DNA of 34,341 bases from an uncultured Porphyromonadaceae bacterium (GTDB lineage Bacteria; Bacteroidota; Bacteroidia; Bacteroidales; Muribaculaceae): positions 1 through 34,341 of the forward strand of contig CAMWVE010000030.1 of NCBI GenBank assembly GCA_947177685.1. The letters run 5' to 3'. The notes under the pieces are model-generated. The model was not told the origin of the DNA. It ran no database searches and saw only the letters and a program-made list of their open reading frames with translations. Shown one piece after another: positions 9,150 to 18,412 of this stretch. Position 1 is the stretch's first letter. Every line of letters starts with the position of its first letter. The translations under genes and the position numbers were made by a program.

Positions 9150-9311
9150 TAGGGACACTTCGTGGAGTGTCCGCCGATGGAGCAGCTATCGCGCAGCGCT
9201 TGCGAAGCAAGAAGTCTCAGGCTTCCGCCATATCAAAATTAATTCCGTTCCGGGAGCCTTCAGGGCGATATTATATTTAACCCTGTACGACCGGAGGAAG
9301 TGCAGGGAAAA
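9150..9311 (-). repeat. 163-bp REP-like repeat, copy B
   Basis: Direct repeat of 8055-8217, beginning TAGGGACACTTCG and ending GCAGGGAAAA, about 95 percent identical by eye. It carries the same GGACACT/AGTGTCC hairpin. It occupies half of the 331-bp gap between the DUF6291-like gene and the Ig-repeat gene; the rest is AT-rich leader. Confidence 0.85.
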
Positions 9312-9395
9312 CTAATAACTAAATTAATTAACGTTAAATATTCTAAAATTGAGAAACTATTGTGTTAAGTCATTGAATATTACTTGTAAATGTTG

Positions 9396-9403
9396 TAATT
9401 TTG
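9396..9403 (+). promoter_or_regulatory. -7 box for the Ig-repeat protein gene
   Basis: TAATTTTG matches TAnnTTTG. ATTG at 9372-9375, 20 bp upstream, could serve as a weak -33 element. The predicted leader is about 50 nt and has no obvious Shine-Dalgarno sequence. Confidence 0.6.
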
Positions 9404-9457
9404 TAGTTCAAAACCAAGACTATTATAAACTTAATCAATAATCAAAATTTTTTTTCT

Positions 9458-12400
9458 ATGAAAAAATTTCTACTCTCGTTTTTTTCCATGGTGATGCTTG
9501 CTATTTTGCCGGCAATAGCTGAGGAAACGGTAGTTTATACCGCTTTGTTCGGCTCTGCCTATAATAGTAAGTCAATTAGTGGCTACACAAATAATTGGTC
9601 GGCTTCTAATAATGGTTTCACTTGGAATATTGTTAATTTTAATAACAATAGTAACAGTTGGGCTTATATTAAAGCCGGAAGTAAGAATGCAGCTTCAGTT
9701 GCTTCTATAGCAACGGCTACTCCCATGCCTGAAGCTATTTCTAAGGTTGTTATGACTGTAGGTGCTGTTACAGCTTCTAACATTAACTCTTTAAAATTAG
9801 AAACTTCCGCAGATGCTGATTTTTCTAATGTTATAAGTACTGTTAATGTTACTGCAGCTCAAGGTGACCTTACTTTTACCCTTGACCAGCCGCAGGAAAA
9901 TCTTTATTATAAGATTACCATTGACATTAAAAAATCTTCTAATGGTACTATCCAGATCAATAAAGTTGAATATTATAAAAATGAGGCTGCAGATTCAAAA
10001 ACCGCTGTTGCTCTCTCTTGGTCAGCTACAACTGCAAAGGTTCTCTACGGTAGCACATCTGTAACCCTCCCCACCCTCACTGTTGATCCCGCCGAGGCTG
10101 CCGAGGCTGTTGCATACTCTTCTTCAAACGAATCAGTTGCTACTATCAGCGAAACAGGCGAAGTAACTCCCGTTGCTGCAGGTACTACAACAATCAAGGC
10201 TTATATTGCCGATGATAACGAAACCTACAAAGCTGCTTCGGCTGAATACACTCTCAGCATTGTTGAACTCTCTGACTTCAAACCCACTCTGTCACCTCTC
10301 ACCATCGGTAAAGGCAATTCTTCCAAAATTGACCTTGGTACTGACAAACCCGCTGTAATCACCTACACTTCTGCTGATCCTGCCATCGCCACCGTTGATG
10401 CCGAAGGCAATGTTACCGCTGTGGCAGCAGGTGAAACTGACATAACTATCACTTGGGAAGCTGATGAATATTACAACGCAGGCAGCGCCACTGTTCATGT
10501 GACTGTTTCCAATTCTCTCACTGCTTCTGTTATCTTCTCAAAAATATATAATGCTAATGTCACTAATCCTTCTCTGAAAGTAGGTGACATTGACCTTGTC
10601 TTTGCAAATGGTGGCGGTACAAATCCTCAATACTATACCAATGGTACTGCACTTCGCTTCTATGGAAAAAACACAATGACCTTTACCGCACCTACAGGTA
10701 TGGTTGTTACAAAGGTTGTTATCACTTGTGCTTCCGGTTATTCTTTCGATGCAGCTGCTGACAAAGGAACTTATAATAAAGATTCACAGACATGGAGCGG
10801 TTCTGCCAAATCTTTGGTTCTGACAAACCAATCTACTTCTCAGACTCGTATTACAAAAGTTGAGGTAACATACTCAATCCTTAGCGCCACCGCTACCGAA
10901 GTAGCTCTCGCTTGGTCAGCTGAGGCTGCTGATGTTATCAAGGGCAGTGAATCAAACACCTTCCCCACCCTCTCTGTTAATCCCGAAGACGCTGCTTCAA
11001 TCGTAGTTTACTCTTCTTCAAACGAGGAAGTGGCAACAATCGCTGAAAACGGCGAAATCACTCTGGTGGCTGCCGGTTCTGCAATCATCACTGCCACTAT
11101 TCCTGATGGCAATGACTCTTATCATGCTAATCCTGCCTCTTACACTCTCAATGTTTTTGTACCGGCAGAATACACTCTCCCCACTGCTGAAATCAAGATA
11201 TTTACCAACGGTGTGAAGAAAATCGCCCTTGGTGAAAAATATCCCGCTTCAATCCGTTTTGAATCAGCTGATCCTGCTATTGCCACTGTTGATGAAGAAG
11301 GCAAGGTAACAGGTGTGGCTCACGGTGAAACCACAATCAACGTAGCTTGGGATGGCGACAAAGAATTTGTTGCCGGCACAGCTGCCGTGAAGGTTATCGT
11401 AGCACTTCTCGACTACACCATTGAAACAACTGAAATCACTCTTGCAAAGGGTGAAACCACCGCTATCAATCTCGGTGAGGAAAAACCCGCTGCCATCACC
11501 TTCACTTCTGCCGATCCTGCCATCGCCACTGTCGATGAAGAAGGTAACATTGTTGCCGTGGCTGTAGGTGAAACTGAAATCACTGCCGAATGGGCTGAAG
11601 ATGAGGCGTTCAATGCAGGTAGCGCCACCATCAAGGTGACTGTAACTGCAAAATCAAAAGAGCTGCTTGCTTATACAGCTTTGTTTGGTGCAGATTATAA
11701 TAGTGCTGAAATAAGCAGCTACACTGACACTTGGACTGCTACAAACGAAGGTTTCACTTGGGAACTCGACAACTTTAACAACAATAAAAACTCATGGGAC
11801 TATATTAAGGCAGGTAGAAAAGGCAATAAGTCTGTTGCATACATCGTAACCACCACTGCCATGCCTGAGGCTATTACAAAAGTTGTTATGACTGTTGATG
11901 AAATTACAGCAGCAAATATCAATTCAATAAAACTGCAGACTTCTGCATCTGAACTGTTCGAGTCATCGACAATTCTCAGCACTGTCACTGTTGAACCTGC
12001 AAAGGGTGACCTGACTTTCATCCTCGATAATCCTCAGGCTGACCTCTACTATAGAATAGTTATTGACTGTGCAGCCGGCTCATCTAACGGTCTTATCCAG
12101 ATAAGCAAAGTACAGTATTTCTATAAAAAGGTAATCGACGACAAGAAAACCGAAGTTGCTCTTGAATGGTCTGATGAAAAAGCAGAAGTAATTTTGGGTG
12201 AAGAAGCAGAATTCACTTATCCCGCTCTCACCGTAACTCCCGAAGAGGCAAAAACTGCAATCATCTACACTTCTTCAAAACCCGAAATCGCTGAAATTGA
12301 TGAAAACGGCGTGATTACTCCCAAAGCTCACGGCACAACCGTCATCAGCGCTACCATTGCTGCCGATGATGAAACTTACACCACCGCTCACCCCGTGACC

Positions 12401-13354
12401 TACACACTCAGTGTCAACGATCCTAAGATTGTGATTATTGATCCCGCTACCTTAAAAATTTCCGGCACCAGCTATAAATATTACGAATTCAATGACGCTC
12501 CCAACCACATTACTTACTCAGCAGTTTGTGTTCCTAACAACAGCGGCATAGGATTTAATAAGGGTAACACTAACGGAAAAGCAAGCTCTATCGTTATCAC
12601 AGACAACAACCGCCTCGGTCGTAAGATCAAGTCAGTTACAGTTGAGCTTATCGATGGCAAAGTCAACATCTACGCCCAGAACAAGAACTTCGACAAACCC
12701 GTTTTAGGAACTGCATGGACTGCCGGTGACCTTGCTGAAACCATTGCTGAAAATGCAGTATCAGGTACTTATGAAGTTGGATTCTCAGCTATCGCCATTG
12801 TTCCTGCCGTAAATAATGCTATGGCTATCAAGTCAGTCAAGATCAAATACACTGATGAATATGTATGCCACTTCACTGAAGAAGAACTGACTCCGGAAGT
12901 TTCATTTGAAGAGAATGTAACCGGTGACGGCACAAAAGCAACTATCACCTTCAATATTGCCAAATCAAACGGTCAGACCATCCACTTCCTCCACACTCCC
13001 GCTGTGGTGCCCGGTGCTATCAGCCTCATGGCTGTTGATCATGGTGACTTCACTCAGGCTGAACTCACCGAAGGCGAAGGTGACACTGACACCCACACCA
13101 TCAACGTTGGTGAAGCCGGTACTCTCCAGTACTACGGTTTCCACACCGCTTCTGAAACCAAAGGTGTGACTCGCGAAGTAAAAATCTCTGACCACACAAT
13201 CGAAACAGGCGTTGAAGGCGTTGCTGCCGACAACATCGACACCGAAGCCGTTTACTACAACCTCAATGGTGTTCGCATCGATGCTGAAAACCTCGTTCCC
13301 GGCATCTATGTTCGCCACACAGGTTCTAAATCTGAAAAAGTAGTTGTGAAATAA
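9458..13354 (+). CDS. Large secreted Ig-like repeat protein with T9SS-type tail
   Basis: A 1298-residue surface or secreted protein. A signal peptide (MKKFLLSFFSMVMLAILPAIA) is followed by domain X1 (about 24-176, VYTALFGSAYNS...INKVEYYK). Ig-like BIg2 repeats follow at about 181-271, 272-353, 478-566, 568-648, 649-731 and 897-986, each with the pattern YSSSNESVATI / YTSADPAIATVD, then G.(V)TPVAAG.T.I. A beta-rich module occupies 353-475, and X2, a second copy of X1, lies at 737-890. A further beta-domain covers 995-1145. The C-terminus reads YYNLNGVRID...PGIYVRH...KVVVK, like short T9SS sorting tails. Adhesion or glycan binding is likely from the architecture, but no ligand can be read. X1, X2 and the 353-475 module are more AT-rich than the Ig repeats, suggesting assembly from separate sources. 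Confidence 0.85.
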   Translation: MKKFLLSFFSMVMLAILPAIAEETVVYTALFGSAYNSKSISGYTNNWSASNNGFTWNIVNFNNNSNSWAYIKAGSKNAASVASIATATPMPEAISKVVMTVGAVTASNINSLKLETSADADFSNVISTVNVTAAQGDLTFTLDQPQENLYYKITIDIKKSSNGTIQINKVEYYKNEAADSKTAVALSWSATTAKVLYGSTSVTLPTLTVDPAEAAEAVAYSSSNESVATISETGEVTPVAAGTTTIKAYIADDNETYKAASAEYTLSIVELSDFKPTLSPLTIGKGNSSKIDLGTDKPAVITYTSADPAIATVDAEGNVTAVAAGETDITITWEADEYYNAGSATVHVTVSNSLTASVIFSKIYNANVTNPSLKVGDIDLVFANGGGTNPQYYTNGTALRFYGKNTMTFTAPTGMVVTKVVITCASGYSFDAAADKGTYNKDSQTWSGSAKSLVLTNQSTSQTRITKVEVTYSILSATATEVALAWSAEAADVIKGSESNTFPTLSVNPEDAASIVVYSSSNEEVATIAENGEITLVAAGSAIITATIPDGNDSYHANPASYTLNVFVPAEYTLPTAEIKIFTNGVKKIALGEKYPASIRFESADPAIATVDEEGKVTGVAHGETTINVAWDGDKEFVAGTAAVKVIVALLDYTIETTEITLAKGETTAINLGEEKPAAITFTSADPAIATVDEEGNIVAVAVGETEITAEWAEDEAFNAGSATIKVTVTAKSKELLAYTALFGADYNSAEISSYTDTWTATNEGFTWELDNFNNNKNSWDYIKAGRKGNKSVAYIVTTTAMPEAITKVVMTVDEITAANINSIKLQTSASELFESSTILSTVTVEPAKGDLTFILDNPQADLYYRIVIDCAAGSSNGLIQISKVQYFYKKVIDDKKTEVALEWSDEKAEVILGEEAEFTYPALTVTPEEAKTAIIYTSSKPEIAEIDENGVITPKAHGTTVISATIAADDETYTTAHPVTYTLSVNDPKIVIIDPATLKISGTSYKYYEFNDAPNHITYSAVCVPNNSGIGFNKGNTNGKASSIVITDNNRLGRKIKSVTVELIDGKVNIYAQNKNFDKPVLGTAWTAGDLAETIAENAVSGTYEVGFSAIAIVPAVNNAMAIKSVKIKYTDEYVCHFTEEELTPEVSFEENVTGDGTKATITFNIAKSNGQTIHFLHTPAVVPGAISLMAVDHGDFTQAELTEGEGDTDTHTINVGEAGTLQYYGFHTASETKGVTREVKISDHTIETGVEGVAADNIDTEAVYYNLNGVRIDAENLVPGIYVRHTGSKSEKVVVK

Positions 13355-13380
13355 GCAACTGCCACATAACCCACCCAACC

Positions 13381-13417
13381 ACAAGAGGTTGCACCCATCG
13401 GCGGTGCAACCTCTTGT
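13381..13417 (+). terminator. Perfect 15-bp hairpin after the Ig-repeat gene
   Basis: ACAAGAGGTTGCACC (13381-13395) pairs perfectly with GGTGCAACCTCTTGT (13403-13417) over a 7-nt loop. It lies 26 bp after the stop codon. The following CACTTTAC is only weakly T-rich, so it could act as a terminator or as an mRNA 3' stabiliser. Confidence 0.75.
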
Positions 13418-13475
13418 CACTTTACAATGGCTTGACGGAGCGGATGACTCCGGCATCCGCCAGTTAACCCTGTAG

Positions 13476-13495
13476 GGACACTCCGTGGAGTGTCC
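13476..13495 (-). repeat. REP-like hairpin only, partial copy C
   Basis: GGACACT-CCGTGG-AGTGTCC, the same hairpin that opens the 163-bp repeats, preceded by AACCCTGTAG. The rest of the element is missing. Confidence 0.7.
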
Positions 13496-13502
13496 GGAGC
13501 CC

Positions 13503-13562
13503 CTAAACTAACAACTAAAACTCACCTCATAACTCGTAACTCTAACCTATAACTTATAACTT
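13503..13562 (-). repeat. AT-rich interspersed repeat (family 3)
   Basis: On the minus strand it contains AGAGTTACGAGTTATGAGG followed by TGAGTTTTAGTTGTTAG. The core is identical to 34025-34043. It is followed at 13569-13590 by a small hairpin, CCGCCTCA / TGAGGCGG. Confidence 0.7.
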
Positions 13563-13613
13563 TGTTCCCCGCCTCAGCCGCTTGAGGCGGCAAAAACTCT
13601 CCGGCATCCGCTT

Positions 13614-13674
13614 ATTAGCCCCATTGGTCCCATTAGTCCCATTAGTCCCATTAGTCCCATTAGTCCCATTAGAC
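13614..13674 (+). repeat. 9-bp tandem repeat array, copy R3
   Basis: Six to seven units, four of them identical CCCATTAGT, giving the cleanest view of the 9-bp repeat. It lies in the 460-bp gap between the Ig-repeat gene and the TPR operon; that gap also holds the hairpin terminator, a REP-like hairpin and family-3 repeats. Confidence 0.9.
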
Positions 13675-13709
13675 TAACAACTAAAAACTACCAACTCCCA
13701 ACTAAAAAT

Positions 13710-13740
13710 TTTGTCACCCGAAACAAAAGTATTACCTTTG
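13710..13740 (+). promoter_or_regulatory. Promoter of the TPR-barrel-SDR operon
   Basis: TTTG at 13710-13713 and TACCTTTG at 13733-13740, spaced by 19 bp, a good match to the Bacteroidetes -33/-7 promoter. Transcription would begin near 13747. Confidence 0.7.
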
Positions 13741-13814
13741 TGATGCCAACTGTTGCCCGATTCACCCACTCGCCGTAACAGTGGCTTTAAATGATTGTAA
13801 ATAAAACTGTTACA

Positions 13815-16775
13815 ATGAAAAGGAAAATATTTTTGGCTGCCGCTGCCGCCCTTGCCGTGATCACCGCACCGGCGCAGATCAACAGTCCGTTGCCCGACGG
13901 CTATCTGACGCGGGCACGCGCCATGTATGCCGACGGCAACTTCATCGGTTGCATGCAGCAGCTTGACAATGCACCGGCGTGTGCCGACACCGACTTTCTC
14001 CGAGCCATGGCTGCCTACCGTCAGGCTGACCCCGATGCGCTGACACTGCTCCGGCAGTTCATCAACGCCAATCCATCATCGCCCCTGTTGCCTGAGGCTG
14101 TGCTCGCCGCCGCCGACATCTGTTTTGACCGCGAACAGTGGACTGATGCTCTCAGCCTGCTCGTCACCATCGACGACACCATGCTCGACGACAGCCTCGC
14201 CGAAAAATATCGCTATCACAAAGCTTACGCCATGCTCCGAACCGGCAGCGACGATGCAGCCCTCAGCCTCTTCTCGACGCTGACAGGCACCCGCCGCTAC
14301 GGCAACGCCGCACGCTTCTACACAGCTTATATCGCCTACGCCAAGGGTGACTACGCCACCGCGCTCGATCTTTTCCGTAAGGTGAAACCCACCGATGAGG
14401 CTCCCGCTGACATGACCGACTACTACCTGTCGCAGCTCTACTACAACAACCGCGACTGGAGCAAAGCGCTGTCAACTGCCCGCCGGCTGCTTGACCGAAA
14501 AGGGATCGAGCCGGCTTACACCGCCGAGGCTGCCCGTGTGGCAGGTGAATCAGCTTTCGGTTGCGGCGACAACTCCGCGGCAGTCAGCTATCTGCGGCGC
14601 TACCGGCAGATGACCGGCTCTCCCCTCCCCTCGGCGCTTTATGTGCTCGGCATCAGCGAGTATGAGAGCGGTGACTACGAGGCTGCAGCCCGCTCCTTCG
14701 AGCCTGTGGCGGCACTGGATAACGCCATGGGTCAGAGTGCCGCGCTCTATCTGGGTCAGTCGCTGATGCAAACCGGCAACTACACACCTGCCCTGCTGGC
14801 ACTGGAGCGCGCTTGCCGCATAGGCTATGACCGGCAGATCGAAGAGGCTGCCCTCTACAACTATGCCGTGGCTAAGATGCAGGGAGGCAAGGTGCCTTTC
14901 GGCAGTTCCGTTGCCTCGTTCGAGCAATTCCTGAACCGCTTCCCCGACTCGCGGTTCGCCCCTGAGGTGCAGCACTACATCATCAACGGCTATCTGACTG
15001 ACAACAACTATGAGGCTGCCCTCAACTCCATCAACTCCATCAAGAACCCCACACGCGCCACCCTCGACGCCCGACAGCAGGTGCTCTACACCTTGGGCAC
15101 ACGCTATCTGGCTACCGGCGAGCTGAACCGCGCCATGAACGCCCTGCGCGAGGCTAAGGCTATGGGCAACCGTATTCCTGCCATAGCCACCGAGTGCGAC
15201 CTCTGGATGGGCGAAATCCTGTACAAACAGGGCAAATTCAGTCAGGCTGCCGCCTGCTACCGCGACTATCTGAAGCATGCCGCCTCTGACGCGCCAAACC
15301 GGCAGATAGCCCGCTATGATCTGGGCTACGCCCTCTTCGGCGAAAAGAAGTTTGCCGATGCCGCACAAGAGTTCGGCAAATTCACCAAGGCGCCCGGATC
15401 AGCCGGCTCTCTGATGCTTGCCGATGCCTTCAACCGGCTGGGCGACTGCAAATACTACGACTCGGACTTCTCAGCTGCCGTGGAGCTCTATGACAAGGCA
15501 TTCGACACCGACCCTGCCGTGGGCGACTATGCCCTCTACCAGAAGGCAGTCATGAAAGGATTGCGCCGCGACCATCAGGGCAAGGTTGACGGAATGAAAC
15601 AGCTCATGAAAAGCTTCCCCCAGTCGGGTCTCTATCCGTCGGCACTGCTGGAGCTTGCCGAGGCTTACATAGAAATGGAGAAATATGAACTGGCAATGGA
15701 TGCCTACACCCTGTTGGCTGAGAAATTCCCCTCTACGGCGCAGGGCAGACAGGGACGTCTGCTCCTTGCCATCACCCGCCTCAGTCAAGGCAACCGCGAT
15801 GGTGCCATAGCCACCTACAAGGAGGTGATAACCCTTTATCCCACCAGCGACGAGGCGCGCGTGGCTTCGGAGGACCTCAAGAAAATATATCTCGACAGCG
15901 ACCGCCTCGCCGAATATATGGCTTTCATGCGCAGTGTGCCTGACGCTCCTGCCATCGACCCCTCAGAACTTGAGGAGATGAGCTTCGCGGCTGCCGAACG
16001 TGCGTTCAATGCTGACGGCAGTACCCGCCGCGTCGAAAAATATCTCCGTGACTACCCTGCCGGAAACCATCTGCCGCAAGCCAATCTGATGATGGCTAAA
16101 GGAATGGCTAAGGAGGGACAGCACCGGAAAACCATAGCCTACACCATGGTCATTGTCGATAAATATCCTCACTCGGCAGTGACCGATGAGGCACTCCTGC
16201 TCAAGGCGCAGGCTGAGATTGCACTCGGCATGGAACGCGCCGCCCTCGACACCTACCGCCGCTTGGAGTCGGTGGCTTCGTCAGCAGCATCGCTCAACGT
16301 GGCTCGTCTGGGCATAATCCGTGCCTCGCGCGACATCGACGAGCCGGAGTCTGTGCTTGCCGCAGCCGATGCCCTGCTGGCATCGACCACCGTAGGTACC
16401 GGCGAACGTGAGGAGGTGTCGCTGGCTCGTGCCAATGCACTCAGTCAGCTCGACCGCACCGACGAAGCCCGTCAGGAGTGGCAGCAGCTTGCCATGAACC
16501 CGCAGAGCATCTTCGGCACCAAGGCAGCTTTCGCCCTCGCATCGGACTACTTCGCCGCAGGTGACCTCAAGGATGCCCGGCAGACCGTTGAGGCGCTCAT
16601 CGACGCCAATCCGCCGCATAACTACTGGATGGCGCGCGCGTTCATCCTGCTCAGTGACATTAACCGTGCCGAGGGTAACACCTTCGAGGCTGACGAGTAT
16701 CTGCGCTCGCTCCGCCAGAACTATCCCGGCACCGAATCTGACATATTCACCATGATTGACCAGCGTTTACAATGA
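13815..16775 (+). CDS. Large periplasmic TPR-repeat protein
   Basis: A 986-residue exported protein. I start it at 13815 because MKRKIFLAAAAALAV begins a clean signal peptide ending near PAQ; an in-frame ATG at 13791 would add eight residues. The mature protein is nearly all tetratricopeptide-like helical pairs. Examples are AAARSFEPVAALDNAMGQSA, FSQAAACYRDYLKHA, FSAAVELYDKAFDTDPAVGD, YELAMDAYTLLAEKFPSTAQ and GAIATYKEVITLYP, a BamD/YbgF-like pattern. Such repeats bind partner proteins. The stop overlaps the start of the barrel gene as ATGA, so the two are translationally coupled and probably act together at the outer membrane. The specific partner cannot be read from the sequence. Codon use is strongly C-rich in this gene. 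Confidence 0.88.
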   Translation: MKRKIFLAAAAALAVITAPAQINSPLPDGYLTRARAMYADGNFIGCMQQLDNAPACADTDFLRAMAAYRQADPDALTLLRQFINANPSSPLLPEAVLAAADICFDREQWTDALSLLVTIDDTMLDDSLAEKYRYHKAYAMLRTGSDDAALSLFSTLTGTRRYGNAARFYTAYIAYAKGDYATALDLFRKVKPTDEAPADMTDYYLSQLYYNNRDWSKALSTARRLLDRKGIEPAYTAEAARVAGESAFGCGDNSAAVSYLRRYRQMTGSPLPSALYVLGISEYESGDYEAAARSFEPVAALDNAMGQSAALYLGQSLMQTGNYTPALLALERACRIGYDRQIEEAALYNYAVAKMQGGKVPFGSSVASFEQFLNRFPDSRFAPEVQHYIINGYLTDNNYEAALNSINSIKNPTRATLDARQQVLYTLGTRYLATGELNRAMNALREAKAMGNRIPAIATECDLWMGEILYKQGKFSQAAACYRDYLKHAASDAPNRQIARYDLGYALFGEKKFADAAQEFGKFTKAPGSAGSLMLADAFNRLGDCKYYDSDFSAAVELYDKAFDTDPAVGDYALYQKAVMKGLRRDHQGKVDGMKQLMKSFPQSGLYPSALLELAEAYIEMEKYELAMDAYTLLAEKFPSTAQGRQGRLLLAITRLSQGNRDGAIATYKEVITLYPTSDEARVASEDLKKIYLDSDRLAEYMAFMRSVPDAPAIDPSELEEMSFAAAERAFNADGSTRRVEKYLRDYPAGNHLPQANLMMAKGMAKEGQHRKTIAYTMVIVDKYPHSAVTDEALLLKAQAEIALGMERAALDTYRRLESVASSAASLNVARLGIIRASRDIDEPESVLAAADALLASTTVGTGEREEVSLARANALSQLDRTDEARQEWQQLAMNPQSIFGTKAAFALASDYFAAGDLKDARQTVEALIDANPPHNYWMARAFILLSDINRAEGNTFEADEYLRSLRQNYPGTESDIFTMIDQRLQ

Positions 16776-18412
16776 AAAAGCCATATATCGCAATCTTAGC
16801 CCTGATGACAGCCGCAGCTATGTCGGCGCAGGGTCTGAACAAGGAAATCACCATTGAAAAGGAGATTGTGCCGGAGCAGCGCGCCGCAACCCGTCTGCCG
16901 GTGAACCACGAACTCATCACCCCCCATGTCAAGGCATCGGTGCCGGAGTTCAGCTCCACAGGTGTAAATGCTGAAATAACTCCCGGACTGACCATTCTTG
17001 ACCCCGCGCTGACAGGCGACTCTCTGGTGCCGTCGCCCTACAGGGGCTATGCTGCCGCGGGCTATTTCCCGTCATATAATCTCGGCGCTTCAGCCGGCTA
17101 CCGCTTCATCGACAATGACCGCACACGTCTCGGCGCCCGCCTGCAGTTCGACGGGGTCAGTTACAAGACCACTCAGGACAACGGCGAGCAGACCCTCAAG
17201 GACAATGCGCTGACGCTGGGCGTGGACCTGACGCAGCGTGTGACAGACACAGGCAATCTCGGTGTCAGCCTCGATTTCGGCTATGGCAAGAACAGCGACG
17301 AAATGGAGTCGACCATGCTTGACGAGCGGTCAGCAACCCGGCTGCGTCTGAGTGCCGGATGGAAGCAAACCGTAAGCGGAGTGAGCTATCACATCGGCGC
17401 CTTCGGCGGACTGTTCAACAACTCGTTCGGCGCCGACAAAGAGAAATATAATCAAAGCAGTTTCGGAGGTTCGGTGGGTGCCGCTTTCCGCGGATTCTCG
17501 CTCGACCTGACGGCGCAGATGCTAAATAACTCAGCCGGCGACACCGCCAAACCGGGTAACACAGTTAACCATGGCAATCCCGGCATTACCGACAACACGG
17601 ATAATCCCGGCATGGTGAGTGTGAACCCGGCGTGGAGCTACACCCGCGAAGGGGTGAGCCTGCGACTCGGTTTCAATGCCGGATTCAGCATCAACTCAGG
17701 CAAGACGTTCGTCCCGGCGCCCGATGTCAGAATTGATCTGCGCCCGAACTCTTATCTCGGCATATACATGGTGGCTGACGGTGGCGTGACGGTCAACAGC
17801 ATGGAGAGCGTCTATGCCATCTCGCACTTCCTTCAGGGCGACCGCTACTACGGCAACTCGCGTGTGCCTCTGGACGTGCGCACCGGAGTGGTCATTGGTC
17901 CGTTCCGCGGTGCGTCGCTGGAGCTTTTCGGCGGCTATGCCAAGGCTGACGACTGGCTGATGCTCTGCCACACTTATTTAAGCCCGGCTGACGTGAAGGC
18001 ATGGCACGGCGGTGTGCGTCTGCGCTATTCATGGCGCGAGATGGTGCTGTTCAAAGGCAGTTTCCACACCGCGCAGTCGTCAGGCGAAAAGGTTTACTAT
18101 CTGTGGCGCGACGGTGCGTCGACCGTTGTGGACCTTTCAGCCGAGGTGCGCCCGCTGAAAAAACTTACTCTGGAGGCAGGGTGGGAATATCGCACCGGAC
18201 GCCACTCTTACGATACTCAGGCAGGCACCATACCGCAGAGTCTTGAACTCGGTTGTGTCAGCAATCTCAGGTTCGGCGCCGCTTATCGCATCACCGACCC
18301 GCTGACAGTGTTTGCCCGCGGCGAAAATCTGCTTGACCGCAAGTGGGAAATCTCAACCGACCTGCCTGCGCAGGGCATCAGCGGTCTGATAGGTTTAAGC
18401 TATAAATTCTGA
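16772..18412 (+). CDS. Outer-membrane beta-barrel protein (TonB-receptor-like, plugless)
   Basis: A 546-residue exported protein with signal peptide MKKPYIAILALMTAAAMSAQ. The mature chain alternates short amphipathic strands typical of a barrel (YNLGASAGYRF, TRLGARLQFDGVSY, NLGVSLDFGYGK, RLRLSAGWKQ, SYHIGAFGGLFNN). It ends AYRITDPLTVFARGENLLDR...ISGLIGLSYKF, with the terminal Phe used by outer-membrane barrels and the RGENLLDR-type strand seen at the ends of TonB-dependent receptors. No plug domain is evident, and residues about 20-75 are a charged periplasmic segment. Overlap with the TPR gene (4 bp) and with the SDR gene (1 bp) makes a tight operon. It is likely a barrel partner of the TPR protein rather than a classic nutrient receptor. 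Confidence 0.8.
   Translation: MKKPYIAILALMTAAAMSAQGLNKEITIEKEIVPEQRAATRLPVNHELITPHVKASVPEFSSTGVNAEITPGLTILDPALTGDSLVPSPYRGYAAAGYFPSYNLGASAGYRFIDNDRTRLGARLQFDGVSYKTTQDNGEQTLKDNALTLGVDLTQRVTDTGNLGVSLDFGYGKNSDEMESTMLDERSATRLRLSAGWKQTVSGVSYHIGAFGGLFNNSFGADKEKYNQSSFGGSVGAAFRGFSLDLTAQMLNNSAGDTAKPGNTVNHGNPGITDNTDNPGMVSVNPAWSYTREGVSLRLGFNAGFSINSGKTFVPAPDVRIDLRPNSYLGIYMVADGGVTVNSMESVYAISHFLQGDRYYGNSRVPLDVRTGVVIGPFRGASLELFGGYAKADDWLMLCHTYLSPADVKAWHGGVRLRYSWREMVLFKGSFHTAQSSGEKVYYLWRDGASTVVDLSAEVRPLKKLTLEAGWEYRTGRHSYDTQAGTIPQSLELGCVSNLRFGAAYRITDPLTVFARGENLLDRKWEISTDLPAQGISGLIGLSYKF

Noticed and set aside
8055-9311. Insertion sequence or composite transposon
   Set aside because: The flanking repeats encode no transposase and show no terminal inverted repeats or target-site duplication that I can see.
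12965-13456. 163-residue minus-strand frame opposite the Ig-repeat gene end
   Set aside because: Mirror frame of a strongly coding gene; it runs through the hairpin terminator.
14550-15368. 272-residue minus-strand frame opposite the TPR gene
   Set aside because: Long only because of GC-rich codon structure on the other strand; no domain resemblance and no promoter.
16772-18412. Classic TonB-dependent nutrient receptor
   Set aside because: Too short and without a recognisable plug domain or TonB box; called a barrel protein instead.
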